Shown in pieces: positions 1-7,901 of a stretch of 64,000 nucleotides of DNA. The notes beneath the pieces were generated by a model. It saw nothing but the letters and a program-made list of their open reading frames with translations, did no database searches and was not told the origin of the DNA. A program made the position numbers and the translations under genes. The stretch comes from Burkholderia cenocepacia (GTDB lineage: Bacteria; Pseudomonadota; Gammaproteobacteria; Burkholderiales; Burkholderiaceae): the NCBI RefSeq assembly GCF_900446215.1, contig NZ_UAQZ01000018.1, positions 1 through 64,000 of the forward strand, given 5' to 3'. How positions within the stretch are numbered: the first letter of the stretch is position 1; each line of letters opens with the position of its first letter.

Positions 1-1034
1 ACGCGCGCCATTTACATCGAGTGCGCATGTACAAGCATGGGATCCGAAGATCATGTCTGCTCCTTCTGCCGTAACGGTCGGCATTGACGTCGCAAAAGCT
101 CACGTCGATGTTTCCGTACTGGGTGCCAATCTGGACATCCGTCGATTCAACAACGATGCCGAGGGCCACTCGGCCCTGGCTGTTGCCCTTCAGCCGCTGA
201 ACGTGCAGTTGGTCGTGATGGAGGCGACCGGTGGCTACGAGACCGAGCTGGCGTGCGCCTTGCAAGGTGCGGGTTTGCCGGTCGCTGTCGTCAACCCTCG
301 GCAAGCACGCGATTTTGCCCGCTCGATGGGACGTCTGGCGAAAACCGATGCCATCGACGCACGTATGCTTGCCGAACTGGCTTCCGTGCTACTGCGTCGG
401 GACGATCTGTCCCGCTTGCTACGTCCCGTTCCCGACGAGCGGCAGCAGTGGCTGGCTGCACTGGTGACCCGACGGCGCCAACTACTCACCATGCTCCTTT
501 CGGAGCGACAGCGGCTCCAGATCACGCCGGTTGGTCTGCATTCAAGTCTGCTGGCTATCATTGCCGCCATCCAGGCACAACTCGATGACATTGACGCTCA
601 GATGGTCGCTCATGTACGCCAGCACTTCGGTGAACTCGACCGCCTGTTGCAGTCCACACATGGAATTGGCCCGGTATCCAGCGCCTGCCTGATCGCAGAA
701 CTGCCCGAATTGGGCCGGCTCAATCGCCGTCAGATTGCAGCCCTCGTTGGCGTCGCTCCCATTGCTTGCGATTCCGGCTTACGTAATGGGCGACGACGGG
801 TTCAAGGTGGCCGCTTCGCGATCCGTCGCGTGCTGTACATGGCTACATTGACTGCCACACGCTACAACCCCGCCATCAGAGCCTTCTATCAACGCCTGAA
901 GGCCGCCGGCAAACTGTCCAAGGTCGCGCTTGTTGCCTGCATGCGCAAGCTCCTAACCATGCTCAATGCCATGGTCAAAACCAACACGCCTTGGGACGAT
1001 TCACTTCATCGGGCTTGACTCGGAAGACGGTTAC
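1..1034 (+). mobile_element. IS110-family insertion sequence, left part outside window
   Basis: A complete IS110-family transposase gene occupies most of this interval. The next gene's stop codon is at 1035, so the right end of the element must lie within about 16 bases after the transposase stop. Only 52 bases upstream of the gene are visible, so the left end is probably outside the window. IS110 elements typically lack long terminal inverted repeats and target duplications, and none can be judged here. Boundaries are approximate. Confidence 0.6.
53..1018 (+). CDS. IS110-family transposase (DEDD type)
   Basis: Recombinase that moves the IS110-type element; 321 aa, the usual family length, and intact. 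The N-terminal RuvC-like DEDD domain is visible with D12 (in VGIDVAK), E57 (VVMEATGG), D99 and D102 (KTDAIDA). The C-terminal Transposase_20 domain follows the motif THGIGPVSSACLIAELPELG (residues 202-221), with the conserved serine at S241 in the D-S-G sequence. DEDD and serine residues together form the hybrid active site in this family. No frameshift or truncation is seen, so it may still be active. Its right neighbour is a minus-strand gene that ends 16 bases after its stop. Confidence 0.93.
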   Translation: MSAPSAVTVGIDVAKAHVDVSVLGANLDIRRFNNDAEGHSALAVALQPLNVQLVVMEATGGYETELACALQGAGLPVAVVNPRQARDFARSMGRLAKTDAIDARMLAELASVLLRRDDLSRLLRPVPDERQQWLAALVTRRRQLLTMLLSERQRLQITPVGLHSSLLAIIAAIQAQLDDIDAQMVAHVRQHFGELDRLLQSTHGIGPVSSACLIAELPELGRLNRRQIAALVGVAPIACDSGLRNGRRRVQGGRFAIRRVLYMATLTATRYNPAIRAFYQRLKAAGKLSKVALVACMRKLLTMLNAMVKTNTPWDDSLHRA

Positions 1035-1316
1035 TCAGTTCGCCACGCGCTTCGGCGCACCGCCGCCGACGCAGCGATCGTCGCGGTATAGCGCCCACTC
1101 CTCGCACACGCGGCCATCCTTGAACACGCACATCCCGACCTGCCCGCTCGACAGGTTGCGGATCACGTGGCGACCGCCGAGCTTCTCGCAGTTGACCGAC
1201 GCGGGATTGGCCAGCGCCACCTGCGCGGGCGGCTGCTGCCCGGGCGGCAACGGTTGGGCGAACGCGCCGGGCGCGACCAGCGCCAGCGCACAGAGGACGA
1301 CCAGACGGACGGACAT
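1035..1316 (-). CDS. Small secreted DUF333-like (putative hemolysin-type) protein
   Basis: A 93-aa exported protein of unknown function. An N-terminal signal peptide ends near GAFAQP (residues 1-20). The mature part holds the DUF333 pattern: ANPASVNCEKLGG, then a glycine/valine-rich stretch, C-x-F-x-DGR-x-C-EEWALY and a final cysteine, giving four cysteines that could form disulfides in the periplasm. The ATG at 1316 is chosen because GAGGAG lies 6 bases upstream and the signal peptide starts there; longer readings add only arginine-rich sequence. The family is often labelled putative hemolysin, but no activity can be inferred. The insertion sequence abuts its 3' end. Confidence 0.75.
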   Translation of the reverse strand: MSVRLVVLCALALVAPGAFAQPLPPGQQPPAQVALANPASVNCEKLGGRHVIRNLSSGQVGMCVFKDGRVCEEWALYRDDRCVGGGAPKRVAN

Positions 1317-1468
1317 TGCACGCTCCTCGTTTTCGTTCGCGGAATGGTCAGGATAGCGGGGATTGCGCAGCCGGTGTGCAAGGCCGGCGCTCATCGCGAG
1401 GCTGTCGCGCCGGCGCAACCCCGCCGATGCGCGGCGTCACGGCCGCATGCGCCGCCGCGCACCGCCCG

Positions 1469-2167
1469 TCACACGGCGCCGACGAGCCGGTAGCCGACGC
1501 CCGTCTCGGTGACGATGTGCTCGGGCTGCGCGGGATCGGCCTCGAGCTTCTGGCGCAGGTGCGCCATGTAGATGCGCAGGTAGTGATGGCTCTCGACGTG
1601 CGACGGCCCCCACACGTCACGCAGCAGCTGGCGGTGCGTGAGCACGCGCCCCGCGTGACGCACGAGCGTCGCGAGCAGCCGGTATTCGAGCGGCGTCAGG
1701 TGCACGATCGCATCGTCGCGCCATACCTGGCGCAGCGCGAGATCGACGGTCACGCTGCCGAAGGTCACCTTCGGCGACTCGTTCGCGCCGCCCTGGTTGC
1801 GCCGGCGCAGTTGCGCGCGCATCCGCGCGCGCAGTTCGGACACGCCGAACGGCTTGGTCAGGTAGTCGTCGGCGCCCGCATCGAGCGCCGCGACCTTCTC
1901 CTCTTCCTGCGTGCGGGCGGACAGCACGATCACCGGCACCTCGGACCAGCCGCGCAGTTCGCGGATCACGTCGAGGCCGTCGGTATCGGGCAGCCCGAGG
2001 TCGACGATCACGAGGTCGGGCTTGCGCGTCGCCGCGTCGATCAGCCCCTGCTTGCCCGTCTCGGCCTCGAACACCGCGATGTCCTCCTCTTCGAGCGCGG
2101 CGCGCACGAAGCGGCGGATCTGCTTTTCGTCCTCGATCAGGACGACGGTCAGGCTGGGTTCACTCAT
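1469..2167 (-). CDS. kdpE: KdpE response regulator
   Basis: DNA-binding response regulator of the KdpD/KdpE two-component system, which turns on the high-affinity potassium pump at low K+. 232 aa, OmpR/PhoB class: receiver domain about residues 8-120 with acidic pair E12/D13, phospho-acceptor D56 (IVDLGLP) and K105 (LTKPF), followed by a winged-helix domain (about 135-230) with LTPLEYRLLATLVRHAGRV and the terminal YRIYMAHLRQKLE-type recognition region. Its start overlaps the end of kdpD by 8 bases, so the two are translationally coupled. It is the last gene of the minus-strand kdp block. Confidence 0.96.
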   Translation of the reverse strand: MSEPSLTVVLIEDEKQIRRFVRAALEEEDIAVFEAETGKQGLIDAATRKPDLVIVDLGLPDTDGLDVIRELRGWSEVPVIVLSARTQEEEKVAALDAGADDYLTKPFGVSELRARMRAQLRRRNQGGANESPKVTFGSVTVDLALRQVWRDDAIVHLTPLEYRLLATLVRHAGRVLTHRQLLRDVWGPSHVESHHYLRIYMAHLRQKLEADPAQPEHIVTETGVGYRLVGAV

Positions 2168-5003
2168 GGTCTGGCAATGACTCGGATGGGGGCGATGCGC
2201 CCGGCAGGTCGGGTTCGTCGTCGGACACGGCCGGCGCGGCCGGCGGCGTGTCGACCGGCAGCGTGAACCAGAAGCGCGCGCCCGTCACGTGGCCGTCGGG
2301 CGCGGTGCGGTTCAGCGCGCCGATTTTACCGCCGTGCGCCTCGACGATCGCGCGGCAGATCGCGAGGCCGAGCCCGATGCCCGGCGTCGCCGATTCCTTC
2401 TCGCCGCGCGTGAACTTGTCGAAGATCCGCGTTTCCATGCCGGCCGGCAGGCCCGGGCCGTGATCGTCGACGTGCACGCGCACGAATGGCTGCCCGTCGT
2501 CGGTCACGCGCTCGGCGCCGATGTCGAGCGACGTATCGGGCGGCGTGTACTTCGCCGCGTTCTCGAACAGGTTGGTGAACAGCCGCTCCATCAGCACCGC
2601 GTCCATCTGCAGCAGCGGCAGGTCGGCCGGCAGCGCGACGCGCGCCGGATGGCGCGCGAGCACCCGCCGGCAGGCGGCGAGCGCGGCGCCGACGGTTTCC
2701 TCGAGCAACGACCACTGGCGCTTGAGCTGCAGGCTGCCGGCCTGCAGCCGCGCCATGTCGAGCAGGTTCGTGACGATGCCCGTCATGCGCAGCGCCTCGT
2801 CGTGGATCGCGTCGACGAGTTCGCCCTCGCGCTGCGCGAGCCGCGCGGCCGCCGCGGCGTCGCCCGCCTGTGCGGCCGCGCGCCCGTTCGCGAGCATCGA
2901 CGAGAAGCCGACGATCGTCGTGAGCGGCGTGCGCAGGTCGTGCGAGATCGCCGACAGCAGCGAGTTGCGCAGCCGTTCGGATTCCATGTTGACGAGCGCG
3001 TCGCGCGCGATCTCGACGTAGTGCACGCGCTCCAGCGCGAGCGCGATCTGCGCGGCGAATGCGTCGAGCATCCGCTGCTGCTCGGGCACCTCGAGTTCGC
3101 GCGGCTCGCGCGACGCGACCGCGAGCACGCCGCGCGTGCGCATCGGCGCCTTCAGCGGCAGGTACAGCGCGGCCGTCGCCGGCAGCGTATCGGTGCCGCG
3201 GCCGGCCGGCTTCTGCTGGTCGTACACCCACTGGCCGACGTCGCTGTCGAGCTCCGCGCCCGTCAGCGTGACGGCCGCGTCGGGCTCCTCGATCTTCTGC
3301 CGCACCTGGTCCGCGCTGTCGGGCAGCAGGAACGCGACACGCGCGCGGAACACCTCGCCGACGTGGCGGCTGCCGATCTCGACGATCTGCTCGGTCGTCA
3401 GCGCCGCGCCGAGTTCGCGCGCCATCGCGTAGATCGCGCCGGTGCGGCGCTCGCGGCGCTGCGCGACGCTCGCCTGGCGCGTCAGCGTCGATGTCAGGTG
3501 GCTGATCACGAGCGACGTCAGCAGCATCCCGAAGAAGGTCAGCAGGTATTGCGTGTCGCTGACCGAGAACGACATGCGCGGCGGCACGAAGAAGAAATCG
3601 AACGCGGCCACCGAGAGGAACGACTGCAGCACGCCCGGGCCGCGCCCGAGCCGCACGGCCGAGAACACCACGCCGAGCAGGTACAGCATCACGAGATTCG
3701 TGAGGTCGAGCCGCCCGGACACGACGCTCGCGACGACGGTGATCGCCGCGCAGATCGCGGCCGCATACGCGTAATGGCGCGGCGGCGAGCGGTGCGTGCC
3801 GAACTGCGCGAACGCATCGCGCCAGTCGCGCGCCCGCGCGTCGAGCGGCGCGGCGCGCGCCTCGTCGCTCGCGGATGCGCGAATCAGCATCAGGTCGACG
3901 TCGCCCGCGCGTTCCGCCAGTTGTTCGCCGAACGGCCGCGCAAAGCGGCGCGCGAGCCCCACCTTCGGCGAGCCGCCCGCGACCAGTTTCGACACGTTGC
4001 GCACCTTCGCATAGCCGATCAGCGCGGCGACCGCGTCGGCGCCGGCGAGCGTGGCCGTCTCCGCGCCGAGCTCGGCCGCGAGCTTCAGCGCGTCGAGGGT
4101 GCGCTGCCGCCGCGCGTCGGGCAGCCGCTGCAGGCGCGGCGTCTCGACGTACACGGCGATCCAGTCGGCCTTCAGGCTCGCCGCGAGCCGCGCGGCCGCG
4201 CGCACCAGCGTCGGCGCTTCGGGGCCGGGCCCGACGCACACCAGCAACCGCTCGCGCGCCTGCCAGATGCGCTGGATCGAACGGTCGGCGCGGTACTCGC
4301 GCATCTGCGCGTCGACGCGATCGGCCGTGCGCCGCAGCGCGAGTTCGCGCAGCGCGATCAGGTTGCCCTTGCGGAAGAAGTTGCGCACCGCGCGCTCGGC
4401 CTGCTGCGCGAGATAGACCTTGCCGTCGCGCATCCGCTCGAGCAGTTCCTCGGCCGGCAGGTCGACGAGCGTGACTTCGTCGGCCGCGTCGAACACGCGA
4501 TCGGGCACGGTCTCCCACACGCGGATGCCGGTGATCGCGCCGACCACGTCGTTCAGGCTTTCGAGATGCTGGACGTTGACGGTCGTATAGACGTCGATGC
4601 CCGCGTCGAGCAGCTCGTAGACGTCCTGCCAGCGCTTCAGGTGGCGTGCGCCCTGCACGTTCGAATGCGCAAGCTCGTCGACGAGGATCAGTTGCGGCGC
4701 CCGCGCGAGCGCGCCGTCCAGATCGAATTCGGCGAGCGTGCGGCCGCGATAGTCGATGCGGGCGGGCGGCAGCACGTCGAGGCCGTCGAGCAGCGCGGCG
4801 GTCTCGCTGCGGCCGTGGGTCTCGACGATGCCGACGACGACGTCGACGCCATCCTGCCGGCGCTGGCGCGCGGCCTGCAGCATCGCGTAGGTCTTGCCGA
4901 CGCCGGCGGACGCGCCGAAGAAGATCTTGAGCTGGCCGCGCCGCTGCTTTTCTTCATCTCGCTGCAGCTTGTCGAGAAGTTGGTCTGGATCGGGACGGTT
5001 CAT
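2160..5003 (-). CDS. kdpD: KdpD sensor histidine kinase
   Basis: Membrane sensor kinase/phosphatase that controls KdpE according to potassium and turgor. 947 aa. In order: KdpD N-terminal domain with Walker A GASAGVGKT (residues 30-38) and a universal-stress-protein-like domain (about 255-370), four closely spaced membrane segments (about 400-500), a GAF-like region, a HisKA domain with phospho-acceptor H688 in SAISHDLRTPL, and a C-terminal HATPase domain with N-box NLFENAAKYTP and GIGLGLAI. The ATG at 5003 starts right before the typical MNRPDPDQLL; a longer reading back to 5075 has no family support. It is separated from kdpC by about 150 bases containing two strong hairpins. Confidence 0.96.
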   Translation of the reverse strand: MNRPDPDQLLDKLQRDEEKQRRGQLKIFFGASAGVGKTYAMLQAARQRRQDGVDVVVGIVETHGRSETAALLDGLDVLPPARIDYRGRTLAEFDLDGALARAPQLILVDELAHSNVQGARHLKRWQDVYELLDAGIDVYTTVNVQHLESLNDVVGAITGIRVWETVPDRVFDAADEVTLVDLPAEELLERMRDGKVYLAQQAERAVRNFFRKGNLIALRELALRRTADRVDAQMREYRADRSIQRIWQARERLLVCVGPGPEAPTLVRAAARLAASLKADWIAVYVETPRLQRLPDARRQRTLDALKLAAELGAETATLAGADAVAALIGYAKVRNVSKLVAGGSPKVGLARRFARPFGEQLAERAGDVDLMLIRASASDEARAAPLDARARDWRDAFAQFGTHRSPPRHYAYAAAICAAITVVASVVSGRLDLTNLVMLYLLGVVFSAVRLGRGPGVLQSFLSVAAFDFFFVPPRMSFSVSDTQYLLTFFGMLLTSLVISHLTSTLTRQASVAQRRERRTGAIYAMARELGAALTTEQIVEIGSRHVGEVFRARVAFLLPDSADQVRQKIEEPDAAVTLTGAELDSDVGQWVYDQQKPAGRGTDTLPATAALYLPLKAPMRTRGVLAVASREPRELEVPEQQRMLDAFAAQIALALERVHYVEIARDALVNMESERLRNSLLSAISHDLRTPLTTIVGFSSMLANGRAAAQAGDAAAAARLAQREGELVDAIHDEALRMTGIVTNLLDMARLQAGSLQLKRQWSLLEETVGAALAACRRVLARHPARVALPADLPLLQMDAVLMERLFTNLFENAAKYTPPDTSLDIGAERVTDDGQPFVRVHVDDHGPGLPAGMETRIFDKFTRGEKESATPGIGLGLAICRAIVEAHGGKIGALNRTAPDGHVTGARFWFTLPVDTPPAAPAVSDDEPDLPGASPPSESLPDHE

Positions 5004-5076
5004 GCGTGAGGAAAGCGGAGCGCCCGGATGCGCGCGAGTACGAGCATTGTGGTTCCAAATCGCCGCAAAAGGCAAA

Positions 5077-5094
5077 GACGGCGCAAGCGCCGTC
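5077..5094 (-). terminator. Hairpin with T-rich tail between kdpC and kdpD
   Basis: GACGGCGC-aa-GCGCCGTC is a perfect 8-bp stem. Read on the minus strand it is followed by TTTGCCTTTTGCGG, an imperfect U-tract. It lies about 60 bases after the kdpC stop and about 75 bases before the kdpD start, so it can end or attenuate transcription coming from the pump genes into the sensor genes. Confidence 0.6.
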
Positions 5095-5105
5095 GGGAAA
5101 AGCGC

Positions 5106-5133
5106 GTCCGGCGCGGCTCAGGCCGCGCCGGAC
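5106..5133 (-). terminator. Strong 12-bp hairpin after kdpC
   Basis: GTCCGGCGCGGC-tcag-GCCGCGCCGGAC is a perfect 12-bp GC-rich stem starting 23 bases after the kdpC stop. On the minus strand it is followed by GCGCTTTTCCC, only a short T-run. Alone it might stabilise the 3' end of kdpFABC mRNA; with the neighbouring hairpin it makes a likely tandem attenuator. Confidence 0.55.
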
Positions 5134-5155
5134 GCCGGTCGGCACGCGCGATCGG

Positions 5156-5737
5156 TCAGTGCGCGGCCTGCGCGGCGTCGAGCGCGAGATTCAGCTTCAG
5201 CACGTTCACGCGCGGCTCGCCGAGCACGCCGAACTGGCGGCCCGTCGTGTTCGCGGCGACGAGTTGCGCGACCGCGTCCGGCGCCAGATGGCGCGCCTTC
5301 GCGACGCGCTCGACCTGGTACGCGGCCGCCGCCGGCGTGATTTCCGGATCGAGGCCGCTCGCCGACGCGGTCACGAGGTCGACCGGCACCGGTTTCGACA
5401 GGTCGGTCCCGGCGTCGCGCAACGCGGCGATGCGCGCCTTCACCTGGTCGGGAAGCGACGGGTTCAGCGGCCCGAAGTTCGAGCCGCCCGAGCCGGCCGC
5501 GTTGTACGGCATCGGCGCGGTGGCCGACAGCCGGCCCCAGAAATACTTCGGCGCATCGAACGGCTGGCCGATCAGCGCGGAGCCGACGACCTTGCCGTCC
5601 TGCTCGATCAGGCTGCCGTTGGCCTGCGACGGAAACACCGCCTGACCGAACACGGTCATCACGGCCGGGTAAGCGAGCCCCGTCACGGCGGTCAGGATCA
5701 CGAACAGCACGACGAGCGGGCGAATCAACGATTTCAT
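5156..5737 (-). CDS. kdpC: Potassium-transporting ATPase subunit KdpC
   Basis: Subunit C of the KdpFABC potassium pump, a single-pass membrane protein that stabilises the complex and aids ATP or K+ binding. 193 aa, family length. One N-terminal membrane segment (about residues 7-28, LVVLFVILTAVTGLAYPAV) precedes the periplasmic domain with conserved GSALIGQPF, YFWGRLSAT and the P-V-P-V-D-L-V-T-A-S-A-S-G-L-D-P-x-I region (about 117-133). It ends with VNVLKLNLALD. The gene follows kdpB by 25 bases and is the last pump gene before the hairpin pair. Confidence 0.97.
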   Translation of the reverse strand: MKSLIRPLVVLFVILTAVTGLAYPAVMTVFGQAVFPSQANGSLIEQDGKVVGSALIGQPFDAPKYFWGRLSATAPMPYNAAGSGGSNFGPLNPSLPDQVKARIAALRDAGTDLSKPVPVDLVTASASGLDPEITPAAAAYQVERVAKARHLAPDAVAQLVAANTTGRQFGVLGEPRVNVLKLNLALDAAQAAH

Positions 5738-5762
5738 GATGGTTCCTTCCAGTGCGGCCGGC

Positions 5763-7847
5763 TCAGGCCCAGCCGAGCGCGGCGAGCGTCATGTCGATCA
5801 GCTTGATGAACGGGAACGGCAGCAGCACGCCGCCGAGGCCGTAGACCAGCAGGTTGCGGCGCAGCAGCGACGCGGCGCCGAGCGGCCGATAGGTCACGCC
5901 CTTCAGCGCGAGCGGAATCAGCGCGACGATGATCAGCGCATTGAAGATCACGGCAGACAGGATCGCGGACGCCGGCGACGTCAGGTGCATGATGTCGAGC
6001 ACGCGCAGTTGCGGGTAGGTCGTCACGAACGCGGCCGGGATGATCGCGAAATATTTCGCGATGTCGTTCGCGATCGAGAACGTCGTCAGCGACCCGCCCG
6101 TCATCAGCATCTGCTTGCCGATCTCGACGATCTCGATCAGCTTGGTCGGGTTCGAATCGAGGTCGACCATGTTGCCGGCTTCCTTCGCCGCCTGCGTGCC
6201 GGTGTTCATCGCCACCGCGACGTCGGCCTGCGCGAGCGCCGGCGCGTCGTTGGTGCCGTCGCCCGTCATCGCGACGAGGCGCCCGGCCGCCTGATGCTCG
6301 CGAATCGTCGCGAGCTTGGTTTCCGGCGTCGCTTCCGCGAGGAAATCGTCGACGCCCGCTTCCGCCGCGATCGCCGCGGCCGTCAGCCGGTTGTCGCCCG
6401 TCACCATCACGGTCTTGATGCCCATCTTGCGCAGTTCCGCGAAGCGCTCCTTGATGCCGCCCTTCACGATGTCCTTCAACTCGATCACGCCGAGCACGCG
6501 CGCCGCCCCGTCCTGCAGGTCGGCGACGACGAGCGGCGTGCTGCCGCGGCGCGCGACGTCGTCCACCGCGCGGCGCACTTCCTCGGGGAAGCGGCTGCCG
6601 TGGGTTTCGACGTAGCGGCGGATCGCGTCGGCCGCGCCCTTGCGGATCTCGCGACCGGGCAGGTCGACGCCGCTCATCCGCGTCTGCGCGGAAAAGCCGA
6701 GGAACGTCGCGTGCAGTTGCGCCATGTCGCGCTGGCGGATGTTGAAGCGCTCCTTCGCGAGCACGACGATGCTGCGCCCTTCCGGCGTTTCGTCCGCGAG
6801 CGACGACAGTTGCGCGGCATCGGCCAGCGCTTCCTCGGTCACGCCCGGCGCCGGCACGAACGTCGACGCCTGACGATTGCCGAGCGTGATCGTGCCGGTC
6901 TTGTCGAGCAGCAGCACGTCGACGTCGCCGGCCGCTTCCACCGCGCGGCCCGACGTCGCGATCACGTTCGCCTGCATCATCCGGCTCATCCCGGCCACGC
7001 CGATCGCGGACAGCAGCCCGCCGATCGTCGTCGGGATCAGGCACACGAGCAGCGCGACCAGCGCGGTGATCGTCACCACGTGGCCGGCCTTCATCGCGTC
7101 GACCGAGAACATCGAGAACGGCAGCAGCGTCGCGGTCGCGAGCAGCATCACGATCGTCAGCGCGACGAGCAGGATCGTCAGCGCGATCTCGTTCGGCGTT
7201 TTCTTGCGCTTCGCGCCTTCGACCATCGCGATCATCCGGTCGAGGAACGCCTCGCCGGGGTTCGCGGTGACCTTGACGACGATCCAGTCGGACAGCACGC
7301 GCGTGCCGCCCGTCACCGACGAGAAGTCGCCGCCCGATTCGCGGATCACCGGTGCGGATTCGCCGGTGATCGCCGATTCGTCGACCGACGCGACGCCGTC
7401 GACGACCTCGCCGTCGGCCGGGATCACGTCGCCGGTCTCGACGAGCACGACGTCGCCCTTGCGCAGGTCGGACGCGGTCGTGATGCGGATCGGCGACTTC
7501 GGATGCGGCTCGTTGAGCTTCTTCGCCATCACGTCCTTCTTCGCGCTGCGCAGCGATGCGGCCTGCGCCTTCGAACGTCCTTCGGCGAGCGCTTCGGCGA
7601 AGTTCGCGAACAGCACCGTGAACCACAGCCACAGCGTGACCGCGAGGATGAAGCCCGCGGGCGCCTCGGCCTGGCCGGCGAGCGCCGCGATCCACAGGAT
7701 CGTGGTCAGGATGCTGCCGACGTACACGCAGAACATCACCGGGTTGCGGAACTGCGTGCGCGGCGTGAGTTTCTTGAACGAGTCCACGATCGCCGGGCGC
7801 AGCAGCGCCGGGTCGAACATGGACCGTGTTGCGGAATGTTGAGTCAT
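5763..7847 (-). CDS. kdpB: Potassium-transporting P-type ATPase subunit KdpB
   Basis: Catalytic subunit of the Kdp pump; it hydrolyses ATP through an aspartyl-phosphate to drive K+ uptake. 694 aa. Visible landmarks are the actuator motif TGES (in AITGESAPV), the phosphorylation site D315 in DKTGTITLG, the nucleotide-binding region, and the hinge motif MVTGDNRLTA and TGDGTNDAPALAQADV near the end of the P domain. About seven membrane helices are evident. The start MTQHSATRSMFDPALL matches the family N-terminus. kdpA ends 54 bases upstream. Confidence 0.98.
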   Translation of the reverse strand: MTQHSATRSMFDPALLRPAIVDSFKKLTPRTQFRNPVMFCVYVGSILTTILWIAALAGQAEAPAGFILAVTLWLWFTVLFANFAEALAEGRSKAQAASLRSAKKDVMAKKLNEPHPKSPIRITTASDLRKGDVVLVETGDVIPADGEVVDGVASVDESAITGESAPVIRESGGDFSSVTGGTRVLSDWIVVKVTANPGEAFLDRMIAMVEGAKRKKTPNEIALTILLVALTIVMLLATATLLPFSMFSVDAMKAGHVVTITALVALLVCLIPTTIGGLLSAIGVAGMSRMMQANVIATSGRAVEAAGDVDVLLLDKTGTITLGNRQASTFVPAPGVTEEALADAAQLSSLADETPEGRSIVVLAKERFNIRQRDMAQLHATFLGFSAQTRMSGVDLPGREIRKGAADAIRRYVETHGSRFPEEVRRAVDDVARRGSTPLVVADLQDGAARVLGVIELKDIVKGGIKERFAELRKMGIKTVMVTGDNRLTAAAIAAEAGVDDFLAEATPETKLATIREHQAAGRLVAMTGDGTNDAPALAQADVAVAMNTGTQAAKEAGNMVDLDSNPTKLIEIVEIGKQMLMTGGSLTTFSIANDIAKYFAIIPAAFVTTYPQLRVLDIMHLTSPASAILSAVIFNALIIVALIPLALKGVTYRPLGAASLLRRNLLVYGLGGVLLPFPFIKLIDMTLAALGWA

Positions 7848-7901
7848 TGCGATCTCTTCAAGCTCTTCAGTCTTTTCAACGTGTCGCCATGCGGGCGCGC
7901 A

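Noticed and set aside
2289..5009. Open frame of 906 codons on the plus strand across kdpD
   Set aside because: It is fully antisense to a clear kdpD gene, is made of Arg/Ala/His-rich sequence without any domain, and results from high-GC codon bias.
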